Source of the DNA: an uncultured Clostridia bacterium
GTDB taxonomy: Bacteria > Bacillota > Clostridia > Oscillospirales > Ruminococcaceae
Reading direction: 5' to 3'
Assembly: GCA_947627465.1 (NCBI GenBank)
Contig: CANQWD010000025.1
Coordinates: forward strand, 1-40,546
Length of the DNA: 40,546 bases
Shown here piece after piece: positions 25,968 through 35,324 of the stretch (within the stretch, counting starts at the first letter, position 1; each line of letters begins with the position of its first letter). The notes beneath the pieces were generated by a model. It searched no databases. It had not been told where the DNA came from and saw nothing but the letters and a program-made list of their open reading frames with translations. The translations under genes were made by a program, and so were the position numbers.

Positions 25968-27190
25968 TACGATACCTCCGTATTATTCGACGTATTATCA
26001 AAAAGCGAATTCAACTCCGCGAGGTCTTTTAAACTGTTATAAGTCTTGCCCATATAGGTTATCTCGCAATCATTTAATTCCTCGCCATCGGGAATGCCAA
26101 AATTATCAAACGCCCTGTCATCAAGTATTTTCAAGCTGTCGGGCAGTGCCAGCTTTTTCAGCGACATACACCCGCTGAATGCGAAGACGCCGATTTCTTC
26201 AACGCCCTCGGGTATGTTAATATCGTTCAGCGATTTGCAGCGGTTAAACGCGCCGTCGCGAATTACCTTAACACTTTGCGGCAGAGTTATTTTAGCGATC
26301 TTTTGTTGACTTGAAAACGCGTAATCGCCTATTTCGACTACGCCGTCGGGAACGCTGACATTCTCCGCGTCGCCGAAACAATCCACCGCCACATTTTTAT
26401 AAATAAGCACATTGTCCTTGTAAAACAGGTTTATAAACTCGCTGTCTCTTGCCGAGTAAGTTTTCCCGCGATAAGTCACCCGAACTTTCGAGTCGAAAGC
26501 GTAAGCGCTGACCGCTGTCAGCGAATTGGGGAGTTTCACTTCGGAAAGCGCCGTGAACATAAACGAAGAACCGATATATTCCGCGCCGTCAGGAATTTCT
26601 ATCTCGGAAAGCAACTCGCAGTCTTGAAAAGCGGTGTCGCCGATTATTTTGACATTGCTTCCCATACGAATGGTTTTAAGTTTCTTGGCGTAATTAAAAG
26701 CCCGCTTCGGAATTTCCGTCACGCTGTCCTCAATGTAAACTTTTTCAAGCTCGTCTTTGGACATCACGGTAAAATCATTGCACGGAACGTTTATATACTT
26801 CACAGGAAACCCCGTAACGTAACACTTCTCGGCGGTTTTCGGCAGAATTATCTCCTCGAGTTTGCCGTCGTCGCCCCAAATATTGATTTCGGTAACTTTC
26901 TTCCCGTCTATCGTTTCGGGAATGCGAACGCCCGTGCCGCTTCCCGTATAGCCCGTAATCTCAATGCCGCCGTTTTCTTCGGAAAATTGCAATTCGCTTT
27001 GCGGAGTTTCGGGAATTTCGGGCAGAACGTCGAAAATTTTCAGATCCTTGTCGGGAGTTTTCTCGACCTCGGGAATACGTTCCGGAATTTGCTCGGAGCT
27101 GATCTCGGGGGCGCTTGGCGTTTCATTGCCGCAAGCCGTGAATGTGAGCAAAGCCGCGGCAGCGACAAACGCCGCTATGAATTTCTTCAT
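25967..27190 (-). CDS. BspA-like leucine-rich repeat lipoprotein 2
   Basis: A 407-residue surface lipoprotein, paralogue of the next gene. The signal peptide MKKFIAAFVAAAALLTFTAC has its lipid Cys at 20. Leucine-rich repeats of the BspA type follow the linker (for example VVEIGDYAFSSQQKIAKITL and VEEIGVFAFSGCMSLKKLAL), with one shorter unit interrupted around RVTYRGKTYSARD. The ATG at 27190 follows GGGAGG and lies two bases after the methyltransferase stop; an in-frame upstream start at 27226 would overlap that gene and hide the signal peptide. Confidence 0.9.
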   Translation of the reverse strand: MKKFIAAFVAAAALLTFTACGNETPSAPEISSEQIPERIPEVEKTPDKDLKIFDVLPEIPETPQSELQFSEENGGIEITGYTGSGTGVRIPETIDGKKVTEINIWGDDGKLEEIILPKTAEKCYVTGFPVKYINVPCNDFTVMSKDELEKVYIEDSVTEIPKRAFNYAKKLKTIRMGSNVKIIGDTAFQDCELLSEIEIPDGAEYIGSSFMFTALSEVKLPNSLTAVSAYAFDSKVRVTYRGKTYSARDSEFINLFYKDNVLIYKNVAVDCFGDAENVSVPDGVVEIGDYAFSSQQKIAKITLPQSVKVIRDGAFNRCKSLNDINIPEGVEEIGVFAFSGCMSLKKLALPDSLKILDDRAFDNFGIPDGEELNDCEITYMGKTYNSLKDLAELNSLFDNTSNNTEVS

Positions 27191-27192
27191 AT

Positions 27193-27933
27193 TCAGAACC
27201 TCCCCAGATAGCACTTTGTTACGCAATTAACAACGGCTTTGCCACCGCTCTCGAACTCCGAGAACGCTGCGTTAAGTTCCTCAAGGAACGGCTTGTAATT
27301 TGGTTCGCCTTTCAGCGGCGCATGCGAACGTGAAAGCGTTTCGCCGATAAAGCTCTCGCGGTCAAACGTGCGAGTACCTTTAAACTCCGCGATTTCCAGC
27401 TCTCGAAAATATCCGCCGAGAAATTTATCTCCCGCGATTGCGGAACGCGTGCCCGCGTGTCCCGTTTTCGTGTATTGAGGGTCGGAGCTGTATTTTCTGC
27501 AAAGCTCCTTTTGACGCGCCGCCAAGTCCTCCTGCACAAAGCTGTTCCACACCACCGCGACCTTGCCGTTATCGTTAAGAATACGTTGACACTCTGCCTT
27601 GAACGCGCCCTCGTCGAACCAGTGAAACGCCTGTGCCGCCGTCACCAGTCCGAACGACTTTTCGGGCAGCCCCGTATTTTCCGCGGGAGAGTTCACAACG
27701 GTAATGCCGTAAATTTCTGAGAGCTTTCCGCGCATATCGGGATTAGGCTCGACCGCCGTAACTTTCCACGGTTTGTGAAGTAAACAGCGCGTGAATTTTC
27801 CTGTGCCCGCGCCGATATCCGCGACGCTTTCGCATGGCACTTTTTCGTAAAGAAAGTCTATCAGCGCGTCGGGATAGCTCGGACGGAATTTTTCGTATAA
27901 TTCCGCTTTCCCGGTAAATTTCCGCTCGTTCAT
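27193..27933 (-). CDS. Class I SAM-dependent methyltransferase
   Basis: A 246-residue cytoplasmic methyltransferase. Motif I is VADIGAGTGKFT (about 37-48), the acidic end of strand 2 is AVEPNPDM, and VTAAQAFHWFDEGAF marks the usual post-motif II region. The fold and length match the UbiE/type 11 group; the substrate cannot be told from the sequence. It sits in the accessory part of the purine operon with seven bases before it and two after. Confidence 0.88.
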   Translation of the reverse strand: MNERKFTGKAELYEKFRPSYPDALIDFLYEKVPCESVADIGAGTGKFTRCLLHKPWKVTAVEPNPDMRGKLSEIYGITVVNSPAENTGLPEKSFGLVTAAQAFHWFDEGAFKAECQRILNDNGKVAVVWNSFVQEDLAARQKELCRKYSSDPQYTKTGHAGTRSAIAGDKFLGGYFRELEIAEFKGTRTFDRESFIGETLSRSHAPLKGEPNYKPFLEELNAAFSEFESGGKAVVNCVTKCYLGRF

Positions 27934-27940
27934 AAACGCC

Positions 27941-28543
27941 TCATTTCAAATAGTTATACTTTTTCTTCAAGAGTTTGTCGTTCCAAGGGCTTACTCCGCA
28001 AAATTCTCCCGCGTAAATAGGTATATCGCCGCGAACGGCAATTTCCATTATCTCGTCGGGAACGGGAGTAAAGCAGAACTTCACGCTGTACGCTATCGGA
28101 CATTCCTCATCCGAGAGCAGACTGAAACGCTCAAACGTCAAAGCAATGGGCTTGATTATTTTCAGCAGATCGGAAACCATTGAATACTCGTCGAATATAA
28201 GATCGCCCGTATCAAACTCGCCGCAATGCTCCTCCAGCATATCCGCGACATAGCCTACAAGCGCTTCCAAACAGGAATACAACGCGGTTTGCTCTTTCAG
28301 ATTATCGGCGGTCACAGTTTCGATATACTCCGCGCAGCGAAGCGCGTAAACGCTGTCGCCGTTTTTTACGCGAAATTTTATTCCACAGCCGAAAAGCGGT
28401 AATTTTACCACACCCTCGCACCAGCCGAAAAATTCCGCGCTTTCTTTAATGCCGTAATTATTCCCCAAAAAATCCAATTCTCTCAAATCGAAGCTGTCAT
28501 CGCTTTTGCGCTCCGTGTGCAATTTTGAAAATCTGTTGCCCAA
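27941..28543 (-). CDS. Hypothetical accessory protein (about 200 residues)
   Basis: A soluble, acidic protein without signal peptide or membrane helix. I do not recognise a family with confidence; the pattern of short beta strands with acidic loops and the NDKLLKKKY end is like small immunity-type proteins. The reading frame is open to 28573, but the best start is the TTG at 28543, six bases after GAGGTG. It lies between a similar unknown gene and the methyltransferase, in the same operon. Confidence 0.65.
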   Translation of the reverse strand: MGNRFSKLHTERKSDDSFDLRELDFLGNNYGIKESAEFFGWCEGVVKLPLFGCGIKFRVKNGDSVYALRCAEYIETVTADNLKEQTALYSCLEALVGYVADMLEEHCGEFDTGDLIFDEYSMVSDLLKIIKPIALTFERFSLLSDEECPIAYSVKFCFTPVPDEIMEIAVRGDIPIYAGEFCGVSPWNDKLLKKKYNYLK

Positions 28544-28607
28544 TTTGCTCACCTCGATCAATAATATGCTCAACGAGCGGAGATTTTTATATCGCAGCCT
28601 TTAAAAA

Positions 28608-29105
28608 TCAGAGCGCGTTCACAAAATTCCACTCGTCGTCGGGGTCGAACTTGTCCCACGCGCCGCAGTCCTCGAACGCGCCGAGATATACGAGTTTACC
28701 GTCAAGTATCGTTATCTCAAGTCCATGCTCTATTTCCCACGAACAATTACACTCAAGGTGAAAGCCTATACGCTCGTCCTTGGGTTTATCAACTATAAAA
28801 ACGCTTGGGGAAATCTCAGATTTTATTTTCTCGGCGGGAGTATTCTCGGTGACTTTTATGCTCATCTCTTCAAAATCATCGCCGTCTGTTCCAACCAAGT
28901 CCATAAAATACAAGCAGTATCTTTTCGCCGCCTCCCAGATCGCGTTTACCGTTTCCACGGAAAGATTATTGAGAGCCTCGGCGCACTTCTCGGCATAGGC
29001 AATATCAACGTCCTCGTTGATCGTTACGTCAATTTTCTCGTCAAAAAGCTCCCAGTATGTAAAGCCCTCCAGACCGTATTCGCCTTCCTCAATATCCGTA
29101 ATCAT
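28608..29105 (-). CDS. Hypothetical accessory protein, possibly DUF6985-like
   Basis: A 165-residue acidic cytoplasmic protein. The part AYAEKCAEALNNLSVETVNA with a following RYCLYFMDLVG helix resembles small proteins often found as orphan immunity genes, but the family call is uncertain. The ATG at 29105 is two bases after the purN stop, with GGAGGTG lying inside the end of purN, so its translation is tied to purN. Confidence 0.68.
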   Translation of the reverse strand: MITDIEEGEYGLEGFTYWELFDEKIDVTINEDVDIAYAEKCAEALNNLSVETVNAIWEAAKRYCLYFMDLVGTDGDDFEEMSIKVTENTPAEKIKSEISPSVFIVDKPKDERIGFHLECNCSWEIEHGLEITILDGKLVYLGAFEDCGAWDKFDPDDEWNFVNAL

Positions 29106-29107
29106 AA

Positions 29108-29740
29108 TTACACCTCCAAATCAACGTAAGCTTTGCCGTCCTTAATTGTTATTCTGTCCTCGCAAAACAGCGACACGGCTTTCGGAAGCAGCTTCCACTC
29201 CGCCTGCTCCATAACCCGCTTTTGCAATATTTCGGGAGTATCGCCGTTCTGTACGGGCACAGCACCCTGTAAAATTATCGGACCGCCGTCGCACACCTCA
29301 GTCACAAAGTGAACGGTTGCTCCCGTTAGCTTTACGCCGCTTTCCAATACCGCTTCGTGAACGTGCAGACCGTAAAAACCCTTTCCGCAAAACGACGGGA
29401 TAAGCGCTGGGTGTACGTTCATCATCTTATACGGAAACGCCTTTACGACCTGATCGTCAAGAATAGTCATAAATCCCGCGTACACAACCAAATCGGCTTT
29501 TTCGTCAATAAGAGCGTCCGTCACCGCCTTGGTATATAACGAAACGTCGCCATATTCTTTTCTCGGAATAACTCTTGTCGGTATCCCGTTCTGCTTTGCT
29601 CTTTCAAGAGCGTAAACGCCGGGCTTGGAGCTGATAACGCAGGTTATCTTGCCGCCCTTTATCTCTCCGCGCTTTTCCGCGTCAATAAGCGCCTGTAAAT
29701 TCGTGCCGCCGCCCGACACCAATACTACGATATTCTTCAT
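29108..29740 (-). CDS. purN: Phosphoribosylglycinamide formyltransferase (GART)
   Basis: Formylates GAR with 10-formyl-tetrahydrofolate, step three of purine synthesis. The 210 residues have the opening VVLVSGGGTNLQALIDA, the catalytic Asn-His pair in MNVHPALIPSF and the Asp in HFVTEVCDGGPII. The length is normal. The ATG at 29740 follows GGAGG; an upstream start at 29758 would add six residues and precede that site. It is flanked on both sides by accessory genes 14 and 2 bases away, rather than by the usual purM or purH. Confidence 0.96.
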   Translation of the reverse strand: MKNIVVLVSGGGTNLQALIDAEKRGEIKGGKITCVISSKPGVYALERAKQNGIPTRVIPRKEYGDVSLYTKAVTDALIDEKADLVVYAGFMTILDDQVVKAFPYKMMNVHPALIPSFCGKGFYGLHVHEAVLESGVKLTGATVHFVTEVCDGGPIILQGAVPVQNGDTPEILQKRVMEQAEWKLLPKAVSLFCEDRITIKDGKAYVDLEV

Positions 29741-29754
29741 TTTTACCTCCAAAA

Positions 29755-30180
29755 TCAAAGCTCCAAATCCTCAACCGTCAGCGAACCGTCGACGCATATC
29801 GTAACGGCAATGTCCTCATCATCGAACAAGTCGGGTGCGGAATTTAAATAAAGCGTTAATTCGCAGTTTCCGGTATCTGAAAAATAAACCAACAAAGCCC
29901 AGCACAACTCGATTTTTTTCAAATCATCGGCGGAAAAAACCTTTAAGTTTGCCGCCACGATAGCTTCGTTTATCGCGGAGCGGTTTTCTTCAACAAATTT
30001 CAGCTTTTCCCAAAGCGGACGAATTACGCCGCGAAGATTTATATCCCGTTCTTTGGGCGGGTCGAAAGCAACTTCGTTTTCAAACGCAACGTTTATTTCC
30101 GTCTCATCACCCCACACTTTTTGAACGGTGCGGTAATTAAAAGCACTGTTATCCAATTCCTCAAAGTCCAAAATATTCAT
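29755..30180 (-). CDS. Hypothetical accessory protein with acidic C-terminus
   Basis: A 141-residue soluble protein beginning MNILDFEELDNSAFNY. It has a helical centre (about 50-95) and a final beta segment DIAVTICVDGSLTVEDLEL. The closing part resembles small DUF-type immunity proteins, but I cannot name the family. The ATG at 30180 follows CGGAGAAA. It ends 14 bases before purN. Confidence 0.65.
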   Translation of the reverse strand: MNILDFEELDNSAFNYRTVQKVWGDETEINVAFENEVAFDPPKERDINLRGVIRPLWEKLKFVEENRSAINEAIVAANLKVFSADDLKKIELCWALLVYFSDTGNCELTLYLNSAPDLFDDEDIAVTICVDGSLTVEDLEL

Positions 30181-30239
30181 AGAGTTTCTCCGTTTATACG
30201 GCAAAGCCGTACAAAATCTAAGATAATGTACGGCAGCCT

Positions 30240-30794
30240 TTATTTCAATTGAATTTCAAGGCCCGTGAAGCTCGTTTCATCGCGGGTCGCGTCGTCTTGG
30301 TCAAAATCGGTGTATTCGGCGGTGATGAGGTAGTTCCCCACGGTAAACTCGCGGAAAACATCTTTATCCTCTCCCGCCAAAGCTACGGGAAGCCACGGCT
30401 GTCCGTTTATCGTAATCGTTCCCTTAAACTTCGCTATTGTACCGATTTTTTTGGTTTCGTAATCGGCTTTGTTGAACTGTATTCCGAACGTGTTTACAAC
30501 GCTCCCGTTGTAAGTGTACGCTTTCAATCCCAAGCCGTCCCAAAAATAATTGGTGCGGTCGGTGATCTGTTCGCCCGCGATCTTCTCGTTTATCTCACGC
30601 TCGCTTTCCTTTGTCTTGAAATGCTTCGCGCGCGGCTCTCCGAAAATTCTCGTCAGCGCGTCAATATGTATGGGAACTTCCAGCTTTTGCCCGTTTATTA
30701 TAAAGCAGTCGCCGCAAATATCGATAGTATAGCTTTTGGTAGCTTCAGACGCCTGCTCATACTTTTTTCCGAAAAACTTGTCAAATAATCCCAT
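30240..30794 (-). CDS. Hypothetical accessory protein, possibly DUF7738-like
   Basis: A 184-residue protein without a signal peptide. Its first 20 residues ([20 protein letters not shown]) are amphipathic and may touch the membrane. The centre has CFIINGQKLEVPIHIDALTR (about 31-50), IFGEPR and YFWDGLGLKAYTY, a pattern I associate with a DUF of small Gram-negative and Gram-positive accessory proteins; this call is tentative. It begins inside the purM stop (TAATG), so it is translated in step with purM. Confidence 0.68.
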   Translation of the reverse strand: MGLFDKFFGKKYEQASEATKSYTIDICGDCFIINGQKLEVPIHIDALTRIFGEPRAKHFKTKESEREINEKIAGEQITDRTNYFWDGLGLKAYTYNGSVVNTFGIQFNKADYETKKIGTIAKFKGTITINGQPWLPVALAGEDKDVFREFTVGNYLITAEYTDFDQDDATRDETSFTGLEIQLK

Positions 30795-31828
30795 TACTCA
30801 AATACTACTCCCTCATCGCCGCTTATCGTTTCGCCGATAACAAATGCCCGTTCTCCGTTTTCTTCAAGGATTTTCACGGTCTTATCCGCGTCCGCTTTAT
30901 CCACGCAGACAGCCATTCCCACGCCCATATTGAACGTGTTGTACATATCGTGCTCGGGGATATTGCCCTCTTTTTGAAGCAAGTCGAAAATCGGCGGAAT
31001 GTTCCACGAGCCTTTTTTGATCTTCGCGGAAACGCCGTCGGGCAGCATTCTCGGGATATTCTCGTAAAATCCGCCGCCCGTGATGTGCGAAATTCCCTTA
31101 ACGTTAACTTTGGAGATCAGGTCGAGCACGGGTTTCACGTAAATTCTTGTGGGAGTAAGAAGCGCGTCGCCGAGCGACATTCCAAGCTCTGGCACAAGCG
31201 TGCGAAGCTTTTGCTCGTTGATGTTGAACACGTGGCGAACCAGCGAAAATCCGTTGGAGTGAACTCCGCTGGAGGCGATTCCGATAATCGCGTCTCCCGC
31301 TTTTATAGAGGTATTGTCGAGTATCTTCGACTTGTCCACGATACCGGTTGAGTAACCCGCGATATCGTATTCGTCTTCAGCCATCATTCCGGGGTGTTCG
31401 GCGGTCTCGCCGCCCACGAGAGCGCAGCCCGCCTGAACGCAGCCGTCCGCCACGCCCTTAACGATAGCCGCGACTTTTTCGGGAACGTTTTTTCCTATCG
31501 CAATATAATCAAGGAAATAGAGCGGTTTCGCGCCGCAGCAGATGATGTCGTTTACGCACATCGCCACCGCGTCAATTCCAATCGTGTCGTGTTTATTCAA
31601 TACCATCGCTATCTTGAGCTTTGTGCCCACGCCATCCGTGCCGCTTACAAGCACCGGCTCTTTCATTCCGCTCAAATCAAGCTGAAACAAACCGCCGAAG
31701 CCGCCTATTCCCGAAATACAGCCGGGGATTTTAGTGCGCTCCACGTCCGCTTTCATAAGACGAACGCCCTCGTAACCCGCCGTTACGTCCACGCCCGCTG
31801 CTTTATAACTCTCACTGTAACTTTTCAT
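30794..31828 (-). CDS. purM: Phosphoribosylformylglycinamidine cyclo-ligase
   Basis: ATP-dependent ring closure of FGAM to AIR, step five of purine synthesis. The 344-residue protein has [16 protein letters not shown] near the start, GVGTKLKIA, the conserved [14 protein letters not shown] block, [14 protein letters not shown] and [15 protein letters not shown]. Of two adjacent ATGs, the one at 31828 has the better distance (five bases) to GGGGG. The stop overlaps the start of the next, unrelated gene in TAATG. Confidence 0.97.
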   Translation of the reverse strand: MKSYSESYKAAGVDVTAGYEGVRLMKADVERTKIPGCISGIGGFGGLFQLDLSGMKEPVLVSGTDGVGTKLKIAMVLNKHDTIGIDAVAMCVNDIICCGAKPLYFLDYIAIGKNVPEKVAAIVKGVADGCVQAGCALVGGETAEHPGMMAEDEYDIAGYSTGIVDKSKILDNTSIKAGDAIIGIASSGVHSNGFSLVRHVFNINEQKLRTLVPELGMSLGDALLTPTRIYVKPVLDLISKVNVKGISHITGGGFYENIPRMLPDGVSAKIKKGSWNIPPIFDLLQKEGNIPEHDMYNTFNMGVGMAVCVDKADADKTVKILEENGERAFVIGETISGDEGVVFE

Positions 31829-31849
31829 CATAACCCCCAAATTTAATCA

Positions 31850-31985
31850 ATTTACAGTTGACAATTGACAGTTGACAGTTTCGGATGCGCCTGCGGCGCT
31901 TATTTAGTATTGTCCGCGAACCGATATGCTTGTGTTCGTTTCCGCCCGCGGCACAACTGTCGACTGTAAACTTTACACTGTCAAA
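31850..31985. repeat. Inverted-repeat element between purF and purM, copy 2
   Basis: The left end TTACAGTTGACAATTGACAG and the right end CTGTAAACTTTACACTGTCA are imperfect inverted repeats around about 90 bases with a GCGCCTGCGGCGC hairpin. The ends match the copy at 7248-7328. The element directly follows the purF stop codon. It carries no gene. Confidence 0.65.
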
Positions 31986-33410
31986 TTATTCGTCAAACTT
32001 CATTTCAAACTTATCTTTCGGGAACTTTTTGGGAACTTCAATCGGGTATTTACCCGTGAAGCACCCGCGGCAGAACTTGCATTTTGCGTTCTCCGCAATG
32101 CTGATAACGCCGTCCGTGCTTAAAAATCCCAAGCTGTCCGCTCCGATTATCTTTGCGATCTCCTCAACGGTGTGCTTGTTCGCTATCAAATTTTCCTTGC
32201 TGTCGATATCCGTGCCGAAATAGCACTCCGAAATAAACGGCGGCGCGGAAATACGCATGTGTATCTCCTTTGCGCCCGCCGCGCGGAGCAGCTTCACCAC
32301 TTTCGCCGAGGTCGTACCGCGTACTATGCTGTCGTCCACCAAAACCACGCGTTTTCCCTCAACCGTCTCGCGAATAACGTTCAGCTTTATTTTCACGGAA
32401 TTGTCGCGCATGCCCTGGGTCGGCTGAATGAATGTTCTGCCAATATAACGGTTCTTTATAAAACCTACGCCGTAAGGTATTCCCGAAGCCTGCGAAAAAC
32501 CGAGCGCAGCGTCCAATCCGCTGTCGGGGCAGCCGATAACGACGTCCGCGTCTACGGGGTGTTCTTTCGCGAGAATATGACCCGCGCGAAGCCGAGCGTT
32601 ATGTACGCTTGCTCCCTCGATAACGCTGTCGGGTCTGGCAAAATACACAAACTCGAACACGCACATGGAACTTTCCTGTCCGCAATGCGTTTTAATGCTC
32701 TCAATACCGTTTTCGTCGATCACGATGATCTCGCCCGGTTCGATATCGCGGACGAATTTCGCGCCTATGCTGTCGAACGCGCAGCTTTCGCTTGCTACGA
32801 CATATCCCGCGTTGTCAGGAAGTTCTCCCAAACAAAGCGGTCTGAACCCATGCGGGTCGCGGGCGGCGATGAGCTTCTTCGGCGACATAAGCACCAGAGA
32901 ATACGCGCCCTTAATATGATACATTGCCTTTTCGAGCGCCTCTTGAATGGAGCGGCTCTCCAAACGTTCACGCGTTATCGCGTAAGATATGACCTCTGTG
33001 TCGCTTGTGGAATGAAATATCGCGCCCTTAAGCTCAAATTCCTTGCGCATATCCAGCGCGTTTATCAAATTTCCGTTATGCGCTATCGCCAATGCGCCCT
33101 TGACGTGCCGCACCGTCATCGGCTGACAGTTTGCGGTATTAACGTTGCCCGTCGTCGAGTAGCGAACGTGTCCTATCGCTATCCGCGCGTCCTCAAACTC
33201 GCTTAAAACGCGCTGACTGAACACCTCGTTTACAAGCCCCAAGCCCTTATGAGTTTTGAAAACGCCGCGCTCGTTTACAACTATGCCGCAGCTTTCCTGT
33301 CCGCGGTGCTGTAAAGCATACAGCGCGAAATACGTCATATTCGCGACATTTTCGGGTTTTTTGGTATAAACGCCGAAAACGCCGCACTCTTCGTGAAGTG
33401 AATTAAACAT
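31986..33410 (-). CDS. purF: Amidophosphoribosyltransferase
   Basis: First committed enzyme of purine synthesis, making phosphoribosylamine from PRPP and glutamine. The 474 residues start with a short propeptide MFNSLHEE before the N-terminal nucleophile Cys (C9 in CGVFG), so self-cleavage is expected. The PRPP motif VVLVDDSIVRGTTS is present. The C-terminal CKFCRGCFTGKYP indicates the oxygen-sensitive [4Fe-4S] type found in Bacillus. The ATG at 33410 follows GGGG; an earlier in-frame start at 33449 lies inside purC and is unlikely. Confidence 0.97.
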   Translation of the reverse strand: MFNSLHEECGVFGVYTKKPENVANMTYFALYALQHRGQESCGIVVNERGVFKTHKGLGLVNEVFSQRVLSEFEDARIAIGHVRYSTTGNVNTANCQPMTVRHVKGALAIAHNGNLINALDMRKEFELKGAIFHSTSDTEVISYAITRERLESRSIQEALEKAMYHIKGAYSLVLMSPKKLIAARDPHGFRPLCLGELPDNAGYVVASESCAFDSIGAKFVRDIEPGEIIVIDENGIESIKTHCGQESSMCVFEFVYFARPDSVIEGASVHNARLRAGHILAKEHPVDADVVIGCPDSGLDAALGFSQASGIPYGVGFIKNRYIGRTFIQPTQGMRDNSVKIKLNVIRETVEGKRVVLVDDSIVRGTTSAKVVKLLRAAGAKEIHMRISAPPFISECYFGTDIDSKENLIANKHTVEEIAKIIGADSLGFLSTDGVISIAENAKCKFCRGCFTGKYPIEVPKKFPKDKFEMKFDE

Positions 33411-33435
33411 ATTAAACCCCGCCGTTATTTGATTT

Positions 33436-34155
33436 TTACTTATCGCCAAAAATTCTTCTCATCATCTCGTTGTAAGCGTCCTCTACGCCGCCCATATCGC
33501 GTCTGAAACGATCCTTGTCGAGTTTTTCATGAGTGGTGCTGTCCCAGAAACGGCAGGTATCGGGCGAGATCTCGTCCGCGAGAAGTATCTTGCCGTGGAA
33601 ACGTCCGAACTCGATTTTAAAGTCAATTAAGTCAACGTTAATTTCCTTAAAGAACTTTAACATAAACTCGTTGACCTTAAACGCATACTTCGCTATCGTG
33701 TCGATTTCTTCTTTTGTCGCAAGGTCGAGCGCGAGAGCGTAGTAGTCGTTGATGAACGGGTCGCCGAGGTCGTCGTTTTTGTAGCTGAACTCCAATGTCG
33801 GGCAAGAGAGCTTTCTGCCCTCCTCAATGCCGAGCTTCTTCGAGAAGCTTCCCGCCGCGACGTTTCTTACGATGACTTCCAGCGGAACTATCTCAACTTT
33901 CTTAACGAGCGTTTCGCGGTCGGAAAGCTCCTCCACCAAATGCGTGGGAACGCCCTCCTTTTCAAGCAAACCGAACATATAGTTCGTCATTTTGTTGTTG
34001 ATAACGCCCTTGCCGACTATCGTGCCTTTCTTTTCGCCGTTGAACGCGGTCGCGTCGTCCTTGTAATCAACGATAACCAAGTTGGGGTCGCTTGTCGCGA
34101 ATACTTTCTTTGCCTTGCCCTCGTAGAGCTGTTCTCCTTTTGTTACGTTTGCCAT
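33436..34155 (-). CDS. purC: SAICAR synthetase
   Basis: Joins CAIR and aspartate with ATP, step eight of purine synthesis. The 239-residue protein has [13 protein letters not shown] near the start, the [12 protein letters not shown] block, [15 protein letters not shown] and [10 protein letters not shown], and the [12 protein letters not shown] motif. The length is normal for the bacterial enzyme. The ATG at 34155 follows CGGAGG. purF follows 25 bases later. Confidence 0.97.
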   Translation of the reverse strand: MANVTKGEQLYEGKAKKVFATSDPNLVIVDYKDDATAFNGEKKGTIVGKGVINNKMTNYMFGLLEKEGVPTHLVEELSDRETLVKKVEIVPLEVIVRNVAAGSFSKKLGIEEGRKLSCPTLEFSYKNDDLGDPFINDYYALALDLATKEEIDTIAKYAFKVNEFMLKFFKEINVDLIDFKIEFGRFHGKILLADEISPDTCRFWDSTTHEKLDKDRFRRDMGGVEDAYNEMMRRIFGDK

Positions 34156-34237
34156 TGTCTTAATCCTCCGTTATGTTCTTTTTCCGTGCCCGCCGTCGGT
34201 GTGCGCGGAATGTTTTTATACTTTTGATTTTCCGAAG

Positions 34238-34522
34238 TCAGCCTCGATCTCGGAAAAATTTAACCGTCCGCCAAATCAATACCGCCGCAAGTCCCGCCGC
34301 CAAAGCGAAAAACAACATCGCCGGCACGATTTTGTTTGAGAGATCCTCGTCGTGTAAACAGCATATCCCGGTGAACGCCAGCGCAAATATCACGGCGCCG
34401 AAAAGCGCGGCGACGAGTACCCCGGCGAGCACCCTCAGCGGAAACGGAACACGCTTGTTTTCCGCCGTTTCCGTCAAGCCGTCGAATATCATCTCGAATA
34501 TCGCTTCAAAGATCTCGTCCAT
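34238..34522 (-). CDS. Small two-helix membrane protein
   Basis: A 94-residue protein with an acidic helical N-terminus ([15 protein letters not shown]) and two transmembrane helices at about 30-50 and 66-86, ending in a basic KFFRDRG. No family recognised. It has a GGAG site before the ATG and lies 17 bases after purE and 82 before purC, so it belongs to the operon. Confidence 0.72.
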   Translation of the reverse strand: MDEIFEAIFEMIFDGLTETAENKRVPFPLRVLAGVLVAALFGAVIFALAFTGICCLHDEDLSNKIVPAMLFFALAAGLAAVLIWRTVKFFRDRG

Positions 34523-34539
34523 AGGTCTGCTCCTTACGG

Positions 34540-35043
34540 TTACAGAGCTTTCAGCTCCTCCTGCAGCTTCTTATCTTTTTCGTTGATCTGCTCCGTCATA
34601 GCTTTTTTCTGCGCCGACAGCTTGTCCGCAAGCGTGTCGTCCGAAAGCGCAAGCATTTGCACAGCCAGTATCGCGGCGTTCTTCGCGCCGTCCACCGCGA
34701 CTGTCGCCACGGGTATTCCCGACGGCATTTGCACGGTCGCCAACAGCGCGTCCAAGCCGTCGAAGTTTTTCGAGCTGCATGGAATGCCGATTACCGGCAA
34801 GGTCGTGTAAGCGGCGATAACTCCCGCCAAATGTGCCGCCATTCCCGCGGCGCAGATTATCACTCCGAAACCGTTATCTTTCGCGGTCTTTGAAAACTCG
34901 GCAGCCTCGCTCGGCGTTCTGTGCGCCGAGAATATATGACACTCATAAGGAACGCCGTAACTCTTCAACTCCTCGAGAGCCTTTTTCACGGTCGGCAGGT
35001 CGCTGTCGCTGCCCATTATAACCGCAACTTTTTTTGCAGACAT
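34540..35043 (-). CDS. purE: N5-carboxyaminoimidazole ribonucleotide mutase
   Basis: Converts N5-CAIR to CAIR, step six of purine synthesis (class I PurE). The 167 residues show [13 protein letters not shown] near the start, SAHRTP, the [15 protein letters not shown] block and PVIGIPC. The ATG at 35043 follows GGGAGAG; the in-frame start at 35064 would add seven residues and include that site. First gene of the purine operon, placed right after a leader with an intrinsic terminator. purK, the usual partner, is not in the window. Confidence 0.96.
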   Translation of the reverse strand: MSAKKVAVIMGSDSDLPTVKKALEELKSYGVPYECHIFSAHRTPSEAAEFSKTAKDNGFGVIICAAGMAAHLAGVIAAYTTLPVIGIPCSSKNFDGLDALLATVQMPSGIPVATVAVDGAKNAAILAVQMLALSDDTLADKLSAQKKAMTEQINEKDKKLQEELKAL

Positions 35044-35218
35044 AATTCTCTCCCTTTCAAACAAAAATTAGCCGTACAAAGATACAGCTAATTTCACATT
35101 TTAATTTTTTGTGCAAAAATACCGTAAAATTCCGCCAAACATTTGGTTGAACCTCGCAAAAAGCTCATAACAGACATCTCCTGTCAAAATTTGGTTATTT
35201 AACGGTAGAAACCCAACT
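35044..35218 (-). promoter_or_regulatory. Structured leader of the purine operon, attenuator candidate
   Basis: About 175 bases of untranslated RNA. Near its 5' end it carries GTTTCTACC, a word also typical of purine riboswitch junctions, followed by GTTAAA ... TTTGAC and a nested ATAAC/GTTAT and GACA/TGTC hairpin. Later CCAAATGTTTGG can pair with itself. It ends in the terminator at 35068-35092. The full purine aptamer is not present because no P2 arm can be drawn. Control by premature termination is likely; the ligand is unknown. Confidence 0.55.
35064..35092 (-). terminator. Intrinsic terminator in the purE leader
   Basis: On the minus strand TTAGCTGTA pairs with TACGGCTAA with one wobble, followed by TTTTTG, about 20 bases before the purE start. 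Placed inside the leader, it suggests attenuation rather than the end of a gene. Confidence 0.8.
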
Positions 35219-35224
35219 ATTTAT

Positions 35225-35253
35225 ATTTTACACCATATTTAGAGGAAATGCAA
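35225..35253 (-). promoter_or_regulatory. Sigma-A promoter of the purine operon
   Basis: On the minus strand TTGCAT (35253-35248) and TAAAAT (35230-35225) are 17 bases apart, giving a start near 35218. Confidence 0.75.
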
Positions 35254-35324
35254 GTGATTTTTGAATTTTTAACAAAATATATAGTTTTTTCGCGAATTTT
35301 GCCGAATTTCTGTACAAATTGCCG

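Noticed and set aside
32172-33206. Plus-strand frame of 344 codons over purF
   Set aside because: It is a shadow of purF, with no start signal and a basic, low-quality product.
35100-35218. Canonical purine riboswitch before purE
   Set aside because: GTTTCTACC is present, but no P2 arm or matching L2 loop lies between the transcription start and this word, and the 3' closing strand is missing.
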